Assembly: GCA_002633005.1 (NCBI GenBank)
Contig: NMRA01000543.1
Location: forward strand, 149,188-213,187
DNA length: 64,000 nt
Direction of reading: 5' to 3'
DNA from: Phoronis australis
Taxonomy: Eukaryota > Phoronida > Phoronidae
The notes below the pieces were generated by a model that was not told the DNA's origin, made no database searches, and worked only from the letters and a program-made list of their open reading frames with translations. The translations under genes and the position numbers were made by a program. This document shows, one piece after another, positions 58,701 to 64,000 of the stretch. Position 1 is the first letter of the stretch. The number at the start of each line of letters is the position of its first letter.

Positions 58701-59700
58701 GGTTTCCTGCCGAGTACACCGTGGAGATCAAGAACTCCCATGTGCGCAATCGCAACCTCCGTCAACGCTATCGCCTCCTAGCGGCTGCAAGTCGAGCCAT
58801 CTCTGACGTGCTGCCCCCTAAACCCAAGCGTATTGACTTCTATTAGGCGAGAGTACGCTAAGTCTTTTCAATCCTTGCATGATCTCATTTAGTCTTGCTT
58901 TTAAACTGCATGTTACTTAAAACTCTCACATAACTTTGCATTTGAATTTTTGCTGTTGTATCGACAACTGTTATTGGTCTATCACACTTCAGCAAAACCA
59001 TTTGTGAACGATTCTTTATCTTGTCCTGTCCTTTTGCAATTGACCTCCAGTCCCTCTGGCATTTTAATTCTCGCAATTTTTGATTCCCCACTTCTCTCTC
59101 ATTTGTGTGCTAAGCTGTAGTCGACTCCATCTGAAATCTCCATTATTAATTTGAAGTGCATTTAAAATTTGATTCTCACCACCTGTGCAAAAAGAAAGTC
59201 AGTTGATTATGGAATTTACCTCCAGAACATTCACAAATTTGACCCCGTTTTATGCGAATGCATGTCGTCACAGTACCTTGGACTTAACCGTGCTGAAGAT
59301 GTGCCACCCATGTCCAGCACTCAATGTTTGTTCGTTATGTAGCCAATGGTATGCTGTTGGCATGCTTATGAATTCTGGTAGAAGTGATATAGTGAAAGCA
59401 AACCCTGTCTTATTGCTGCACTTCAATTCAATGATGGGTTATCAACAAGGAGGATGAAATTGTTAAGTCTCCCCTGGATTTCATGAAGCTTTCCTTTTCT
59501 TACCTGTAGGCTGGTATGAGGGTGAGAATCTGAGAAATGGTGTAAGGGGATGGTTCCCTAGCAATGTTGCCGTGGAAATCCAAAATACCCATGTGCGAGC
59601 CCGAGTACTACGAGACCGCTGGAAGATCTTGACGAGGCTGGCCAAACTGACCAATCAGCCTGGGCAACAGAGAAGTCAGCGCAAGTCGTCCAACTTCTGA
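31788..59700 (+). CDS. Ephexin-family RhoGEF (DH-PH-SH3)
   Basis: Guanine nucleotide exchange factor for Rho GTPases, of the group NGEF/ARHGEF5/15/16/19/26. Exons: 31788-32562, 35833-35923, 38844-38967, 40114-40694, 41034-41101, 41852-41893, 43951-44038, 45136-45280, 45984-46128, 47066-47182, 48028-48152, 48829-49007, 49699-49857, 50914-51121, 51428-51523, 52858-53024, 55546-55734, 56686-56762, 57595-57699, then either 58659-58846 or 59510-59700. Every phase fits, giving 1222 or 1223 residues. Residues 1-767 are disordered and rich in Ser, Pro and charge, with YEEI (352-355), a proline run and LPPVPPR (about 506-512). The DH domain follows at about 768-980, PH at about 981-1125 and SH3 from about 1126. 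[20 protein letters not shown] is very like vertebrate ephexin-1. The ATG (context CAGGGATGG) is the first in frame after a probable acceptor. The donor at 49008 is GTTCGT, weaker than the rest. Confidence 0.92.
32563..32769 (+). repeat. 42-bp minisatellite starting at a splice donor
   Basis: The units begin exactly at the donor GT of RhoGEF exon 1: 32563, 32605, 32647, 32689 and 32731, the last running into the N gap. Each ends CAACCAGTACATG and is followed by GTAACGAAC, nearly the same as the authentic CATG|GTAAGGAA. The array is therefore a tandem amplification of the exon-intron border. Confidence 0.9.
32770..33160. other. Assembly gap, 391 N
   Basis: A run of N begins within the 42-bp array, so the gap probably hides more units. 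It lies in intron 1 of the RhoGEF gene. Confidence 0.95.
35252..35400. repeat. Diverged local duplication in intron 1
   Basis: GACTGTATTGGGAGTAGGGG ... TGACTCATGTATGATGTGAATCAAC is repeated about 85 bp on with a G-rich insertion. It is non-coding. Confidence 0.55.
39543..39733. mobile_element. MITE with ~55-bp inverted ends
   Basis: The left end runs CAGGGGGGG then GTCACTCATATT ... GTGTGCCAAAAATTG; the right end is its reverse complement. The ends take up more than half of the 191-bp element. No clear target duplication is visible. It lies in the intron before RhoGEF exon 4. Confidence 0.7.
39791..40076. mobile_element. mariner-like MITE next to a splice acceptor
   Basis: The ends are GGACACCTTTGTTACCAAGG and its complement CCTTGGTAACGAAGGTGTCC, with TA on each side, as for Tc1/mariner insertions. 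The 286-bp interior is AT-rich and non-coding. The right end lies only 37 bp before RhoGEF exon 4. Confidence 0.75.
42118..42245. repeat. GCGGCGCA...CTGAAAAAGTGGG repeat
   Basis: Two half-units, GGGCGCACCACTGAAAAAAG and GCGGCGCATCACTGAAAAAA, each followed by GCCCCCC tracts. It belongs to the family seen at 29125 and 16879. Confidence 0.6.
42320..42800. repeat. AT-rich low-complexity tract
   Basis: A long run of TTTATT, AATAAT and TATTTT phrases, with a very low share of G and C, directly before the terminal-repeat element at 42821. Confidence 0.7.
42821..43850. mobile_element. ~1.03-kb non-autonomous DNA transposon
   Basis: The left terminus GTAGGGGAAGTTCGGGGAAA and the right terminus TTTCCCCGAACTACCCCTAC are inverted repeats with one mismatch. 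The interior carries further copies of GGGGAAATTCGGAC-like phrases (about 43018, 43058) and a central palindrome (GGTGTCCGAATTTCCCC ... GGGGAAATTTGGACACC, about 43389-43446). There is no transposase frame. The family is unassigned. It lies in the RhoGEF intron between exons 6 and 7. Confidence 0.75.
46590..46810 (-). mobile_element. Penelope-like or related retroelement remnant
   Basis: On the minus strand, GCCTGATGATGAGACATGTA is followed by GTCTCGAAATACAGC. GAGAC and GTCTC pair as a stem between CTGATGA and CGAAA, an arrangement like helix II of a hammerhead ribozyme. One extra base separates the core from the stem, so activity is doubtful. No coding part remains. Confidence 0.4.
48829..51523 (+). 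CDS. RhoGEF exons 12-15: DH (Dbl homology) domain
   Basis: Part of the RhoGEF gene. The four exons encode [20 protein letters not shown] (conserved region 1, with the catalytic Glu in [12 protein letters not shown]), the [12 protein letters not shown] segment, then the conserved [19 protein letters not shown] helix (conserved region 3) and [16 protein letters not shown] (end of the domain). [12 protein letters not shown] is the hallmark that contacts the GTPase switch regions. No key position appears lost, so exchange activity is expected. Confidence 0.9.
51500..51660 (+). repeat. Exon 15 donor region in three degenerate copies
   Basis: AACCAATCAAAGTAGGTT at the true donor recurs as GCCAATCAAACTAGGTT (about 51573) and AACCAATCAAAATAGGTT (about 51635), about 60 bp apart. 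The third copy also repeats the exon text TTGATTGACAGA. Only the first keeps GT; the others read CT and AT. Confidence 0.7.
52157..52226. repeat. 20-bp-arm hairpin in intron 15
   Basis: GGCTAAGACATCTGATTGGT pairs with ACCTATTAGATGTCTTAGCC (two mismatches) around a loop of about 30 bases. A related stretch, GGCTGAGACATCTGATTGGT, is at 56393 in intron 17. Confidence 0.65.
52858..56762 (+). CDS. RhoGEF exons 16-18: PH domain
   Basis: Part of the RhoGEF gene. It encodes [12 protein letters not shown]..., [19 protein letters not shown], the [20 protein letters not shown] strand pair and the C-terminal helix [11 protein letters not shown] with the invariant Trp. This order is that of ephexin PH domains, which assist membrane placement and GTPase contact. 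Confidence 0.88.
53364..54180. mobile_element. ~815-bp element with GGGCTGTTCCAG termini
   Basis: The left end AGGGCTGTTCCAGCAAAATC TGTATGGGAGGGGGG and the right end CCCCCCACACGGATTTTACT GGAACAGCCCT are inverted repeats. Subterminal CCACCCATAATTT-type phrases also recur. It has no transposase and no obvious target duplication. It lies in RhoGEF intron 16. Confidence 0.65.
54728..55135 (-). mobile_element. C-terminal tail of a LINE polyprotein
   Basis: The minus-strand frame reads [17 protein letters not shown]..., [15 protein letters not shown] and [14 protein letters not shown], the well-known tail after the reverse transcriptase in many invertebrate non-LTR elements. A frameshift follows and [13 protein letters not shown] continues in another frame towards 54760. 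It is 5'-truncated and dead. Confidence 0.8.
55250..55335 (+). mobile_element. tRNA-derived SINE
   Basis: TGTGGCTCAGTGGTCTCAAC (box A region) is followed by GGGTTTGAATCCTG (box B) at tRNA spacing on the plus strand. It is the same family as the minus-strand copies at 11770 and 30557. It lies just before RhoGEF exon 17. Confidence 0.7.
58659..58846 (+). CDS. RhoGEF alternative last exon a
   Basis: It completes the SH3 domain begun in exon 57595-57699 with [20 protein letters not shown] and adds a tail ending [10 protein letters not shown] before TAG. The acceptor is TTATGTATAG. It joins in the same phase as the exon at 59510, and both carry stop codons, so only one can be used as coding sequence per mRNA. 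No AATAAA lies within the next few hundred bases. Confidence 0.85.
59510..59700 (+). CDS. RhoGEF alternative last exon b
   Basis: A paralogous version of the exon at 58659. It gives [20 protein letters not shown] and then a basic tail ([17 protein letters not shown]) ending QRKSSNF before TGA. The acceptor is TTACCTGTAG. The two exons are alike through the SH3 half and the first tail helix, then diverge. AATAAA at 60042-60047 would end this transcript form. Confidence 0.87.
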
Positions 59701-60041
59701 GACACAAGGGCCGCAAGTACATGCATGAGGGGCAACATGGAGTCAGCTATAATATTATTCGGTGTAGTGGTACTATTTGGTGGTGTCTTCAACTTCTGCT
59801 CTTAATCGAATTCTGCGACAAGTGCATTGTTTTTGTTTCGACTCATTTTTATGTCAAAATTTAGTAACTATTGGATTTTCATTATTATTGAAAATACACT
59901 CCTTTAACTTGACGTCCTGGCCAACTTAAGTGAGGCTGTACTCACTCTCAATTGTGGTTAACATTTAGTTTGCCACAATTTAGTGCTACGAGCTATTATG
60001 TGCTTCTTTCATCATCCATGGGACAGATTTTGAGGGACTTT

Positions 60042-60047
60042 AATAAA
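60042..60047 (+). terminator. Polyadenylation signal for the RhoGEF mRNA
   Basis: The first AATAAA after the exon at 59510, about 340 bp beyond its stop codon. Confidence 0.5.
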
Positions 60048-60275
60048 CACTGTTTGTGCAATGTACCTGGATGACATCATCGTGATAACATTGTCTAATC
60101 CACTGTATGGTCAATTTTTGACAAACCTCCATACTGGACTTTCCATAAACTAGACAGTAATAGTATAGAAGCGTGCAAGTATAACTCCTCAGTGTAGTTT
60201 CAGGAAGTTTCTAACTTGTTTTAAAAAAAGACATTAAAATGTATTTTCTTAACCAATTTTCTGAAATAGTATTGC

Positions 60276-60525
60276 TCTAAACCGTCTGAGCTACGTTTTT
60301 TTTTAACTACTTTGGAACAATGTGCAGTTCCAGTTAAACTTTGTTTTGGGAACAAACTCGACAATCTGAGTTATTGTTGAGTCCAATTCATTAATCTGGG
60401 CCAGTTTTGTAAAATTTTGTTCTAAACCATTTGTGCTGCTGTGTTGTGGATTCCATTTAAGCAAAATACAGTTCCAGTTAGGTTTACTTTGCTTGAGAAC
60501 AAACCTGGCAATGTGAGACATATCA
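60276..60525. repeat. ~143-bp diverged tandem duplication
   Basis: CTAAACCGTCTGAGCTAC ... CAGTTCCAGTTAAACTTTG ... GAACAAACTCGACAATCTGAG recurs once, 143 bp on, with about 75-80 percent identity. It is non-coding. Confidence 0.6.
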
Positions 60526-60529
60526 TTAT

Positions 60530-62561
60530 AATTAATGTTATGTAATTTTTTTATAATCTACAAAAATTACGTAGTATTTATATGAATGTGTTTATATTTA
60601 CTTACTAAGAGTAGTTAATTTTGAAAATGTTGTTACAAATGTCTAAGCTGTTAGGATATTTAGGATGTATAGTATGTATTGTAACTAGTTAATTTTATAC
60701 TAACATTTTTAAGGTTATGTGGGACCCTTGAAAAATATCAGAGCTTGTCAGAAGTAACCCATCAGATTCAAATACTAATGGTTTATCTACTGTTCCCCAG
60801 AGGGTGTTTAGGCATTGATTTACTATCAAAAATAGGACTTAATTATAAAAAATAAAAAATTGTTGCACAAAACAAAACAATATCTTAAGTTAGAAAACTT
60901 AATAATATTTTTGAGATTTCATTGTTAATATCAATGTATAAAAAGAAATTATCAATGAACCATGATTCCTTTTTGCTTAATTTCTCTAAAAAGATACCGT
61001 CATTTCACCAAGTCTCGTATAACCTTAAAAATCTGTTCAATTCATTGAAGACTCCAGTGGAATAAAGGAAACATTGCCTCAAAAAATGATGATGACTTTA
61101 TACACGAGGGTAACGAGTGCAGGTTGAAATGTGAATGTAGTTTCTCGTAAGATGAATTTGACACTTAAATGATTAAGCAGATGTGACACTTTCCTAAAGC
61201 TCTTAGTTGGATCCAACAGAACTGGGCTGAGAGATTTTACGTTAATGGGACTCTAAAGGCCCCTCCAAAGTGTACAACCTAAAACAATTGTGTTCATCAA
61301 CTTGTCCTCATATTCAGGGGAGGTCCAACTTTCGTGAGTATGAGTTGTGCAAGAGCTCCACCCGCAACGTGGAATGTGGTTTGTGTAAGATTAACTATTC
61401 GCATTTTGGTGACCACAGATCTAGACAGCAAGGTCATAAACCAATCAGCCCATTGACAATATGATGAAATATTGTGTTCTTGGTGATTGTTCAACTGGCA
61501 GCGCTCAAAGAATTTCCGCTGAGGTCAGCCAATGTGGAAGAAAAGTTTTGTTAGGAAACATTTGTAAAAGGTGTGGAGAAACAAAAGTTAACATCTTGTG
61601 GCTCAGTTTTTTACATCTACGGTGATCTTGTTAATAGTTTTTAGCTCATGTGTGATTTCTATAGATATTTTTTGGAATAAGAACTAACAATTCGAATTTT
61701 ATGCTGTTTTAGTTTTATGCGCACAAAAAGACAATTTATGACTTTTTTGTTTGTAATGTAAGGGAAGTTGTTGGGTGTCTTCTATTATGGGAAACTATTG
61801 TTACCTATTAATGATGACTTAGATCCTTTGTTATCTTTGCTCTAACAAAAATACAAATTTAATCCATATACACCAATTGTATTCATTAAACTTCAACATT
61901 TCATAAATCATCCATTTCCACGTCCATAGTTTAATCATAAAACTGTAAAAATGACACAGCTTGACACATGCCAGACTATTTACACTTATGTACACAATGT
62001 AAGGGACTAATATCATTTGATGTGGCTGCATGTTTACACTTGCTGATAAAAATTGAGCAATAAAATCAAGGAACATTGAGCACTCTTAACCACATATAAA
62101 AACTCACACTTTACAAGGTTTGCATGCTAAGACAATTCCTAAGGCACTTCTGAACTTAACAGTCTCCACTGGTTGGCTGACATCCACATCACACCGAAGA
62201 GTTCTCAGTACTCTCGAAAATATAAAAAAACAGGCTTAAAGTGAGTGAAAACAAGACGTCTGTTGAAATGTAGTAAGAACAACACAGACTGTTTACCACT
62301 CGCACAATTTTTGCCGAAAATGCCCGTTTTTACCAACCGGGTTTTTAGGACTGGCTCGTGTTTTGAGAACGTGTTCAGTGTGACACGACCTTAGCACAAC
62401 TCTGTGCGAAAACTTGTACAAAAGACACAGTCTTCTTACAAGTGAGGAAGATATGCATTCTCTTTAAACTCTTACAACAGGTATGCACCATTTACTGTAC
62501 AAAACGTTTCTATAAAAATAATGATAAATCTCGCAAAAACAAATAATTTACAAAATCAAAT
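60530..62561. other. Intergenic between two convergent genes
   Basis: AT-rich sequence holding the 3' flank of the RhoGEF gene (plus) and of the coiled-coil gene (minus). I see no supported gene in it. Confidence 0.45.
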
Positions 62562-63915
62562 TTAAACCATAATCCGTGAACCCGGAACGTACTTCGACTC
62601 CATCCACAAGTTCGTCTCTCCGCAGTTAGTCGGTTTTCGTTTACACTGCGCACATCTTTTGTATTTATCGCATTGTTCATGTACAAGTATTCCGCCTTCC
62701 ATTGAGCGCAATTTTTCCTCCAACTCTCTCTGCTTTTTCTCTTCTGCCGCTTTCATCCAATTGTCTTCCAACCTCTTGCGTTGTGCATACATACGCTCGT
62801 ACCGTTTGGCTCGGTCCTCTAGAAGCCTACAAAGAAGAAAATTATTTTTACAATCAATGCTCGATGAACATGTCCTATCAACAATTTTTATGGAAAAAGT
62901 AATTCATTTAAAAAATTCTTGTCATAGCACGGGCATTTTCATATTCTTTTTAACAGCACACATAATGTTTCCCATCACAGAAGTTTGCTTTTATTGGAAA
63001 CTGAATTCCGGACAACACTATCCATCATAATTATCTTAAGTCAGCAAAAATTATCAACTCCATCTATTGACCATTCCAAAAATCAAATGCAGATTATTAA
63101 ATCCAGAAGTTTGAGATGGCATACACCATGGGTTGGTAAATTCGCAAAACTCGAAACTGGTTTCCAAAGTCCTTCAAATCGGTTTATTTTCTACTTACTC
63201 GGCTTTGGCTCGGTTGATTGTTGTTTCTTCGTCCTGTTGTTCATTCATCTGTTTTATAATAGCATTTCTCTTGCGTTGCGCCACAATCTCTTGTTGATCA
63301 GAGAACAGTTGGCGGGCACGCAGCTTCTTCTCCAGGAGTTTATCATTGGTCATGTCATCTTTGCCGAAAATTGGTTCGGATGAATCTGGTTCTCTGGCCG
63401 GAATTGGAATAGGTTTGAAACGGAGCTGCAATAAAAACAATTGGATTGTAAGATATTGTAAAAGGATTTATGATAAGAAACTCCATTGAAATGGCACAAA
63501 CAGTTGGTAAAAACCAGCTCCTTCATAGTGCTGTCACTTTGATTAGAAGTTTTCCGTATTTTCTAGTAATTTCATCTTTTAGGTATAGCTTTTATAAGTT
63601 GAGGGTATGTATAACTGCTTCTAATGTATTTGTGGATATTGTCTTGATTTTATTTCAAATTGACCAATAAGAGCTATGCATAAGCCTGTTGCTGATACAA
63701 CTGAATGTTGGCACACTTTTACATCAACTACAGCTGTCTGACTGTCTCTCATTGAAATCTTGTATTGACGCACACGATGCGATTACTCATGAATGCCAAT
63801 AAGACAGAGTAGACAGAGATGGAAAAAAGTGAAAAGCAATGGTACTAGCACTTACTGATCTTGCTTCGTCCAAAGGTGGCAAACCGTTAATAGTGTAGTG
63901 ATGCTTAAGTCGTAT
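62562..63915 (-). CDS. Coiled-coil protein, C-terminal part (CCDC81-like?)
   Basis: Three exons, 63915-63856, 63425-63199 and 62826-62562, join in phase with GT-AG borders and end at TAA. They give the last 183 residues; the gene continues past the window edge. The sequence runs HHYTINGLPPLDEARS, FKPIPIPAREPDSSEPIFGK, then a long charged helix (KLLEKKLRARQLFSDQQ through KQRELEEKLRSMEGG) and a cysteine cluster C-x5-C-x2-C-x6-C (CDKYKRCAQCKRKPTNC), closing in YVPGSRIMV. The helix-then-cysteine tail reminds me of CCDC81, a HU-domain centrosome or cilium protein, but this is from memory and the diagnostic N-terminal domains are outside the window. That it is a real coding gene is sure; the name is not. 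Confidence 0.75.
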
Positions 63916-64000
63916 CTGATTTCAATAAGAAAGAATATTGAAAGATGAGAACTTGGTTGAAGAAGAAACAAAGAAAGAGAGAAGTAGAGGGTGGCAATCG

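Overview
The window is animal nuclear DNA. Its genes are split by many small GT-AG introns, all main families are metazoan (ILKAP phosphatase, Canopy/saposin-like ER protein, nucleoredoxin-like protein, ephexin-type RhoGEF, a cilia-type coiled-coil protein), and the intergenic DNA is AT-rich and scattered with MITEs, tRNA-derived SINEs and LINE or Penelope-like remnants. Unmerged, slightly divergent contig ends point to an outbred, highly heterozygous individual. A marine invertebrate, perhaps a non-vertebrate deuterostome, fits best, but the species cannot be fixed from this sequence.

Layout. 1-5100: non-coding, rich in MITEs and a SINE, including the 3' flank of ILKAP. 5101-12229 (minus): a complete eight-exon ILKAP-type PP2C gene of 364 residues, interrupted by two single-N contig joins (6022, 12667) at which about 0.8 kb is falsely duplicated. 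12422-12538 (plus): a possible divergent first exon opposite ILKAP. 15231-15761 (plus): an intronless Canopy-family ER protein. 15762-26729: mostly repeats, with one doubtful open frame at 21759-22205. 26730-28310 (minus): a complete two-exon nucleoredoxin-like gene with a clear TATA box. 28400-31787: SINE, microsatellite and no convincing gene, apart from a possible terminal exon at 29678-29904. 31788-59700 (plus): a 20-exon ephexin-family RhoGEF of 1222 or 1223 residues, whose introns hold a 391-N gap, a minisatellite and several DNA-transposon relics. 62562-63915 (minus): the last three visible coding exons of a coiled-coil protein, tentatively CCDC81-like, continuing beyond the window.

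The genes have no evident joint pathway; this is ordinary eukaryotic gene neighbourhood. All exon chains were joined by hand: every junction is GT-AG and every phase agrees, so the three complete spliced models are strong. The most interesting signals are two mutually exclusive terminal exons that each complete the RhoGEF SH3 domain with a different tail, a 42-bp minisatellite grown exactly from a splice donor, a second donor triplicated in the same gene, the intron position and read-through form of the nucleoredoxin-like gene, and MITE families sharing 5-bp target duplications.
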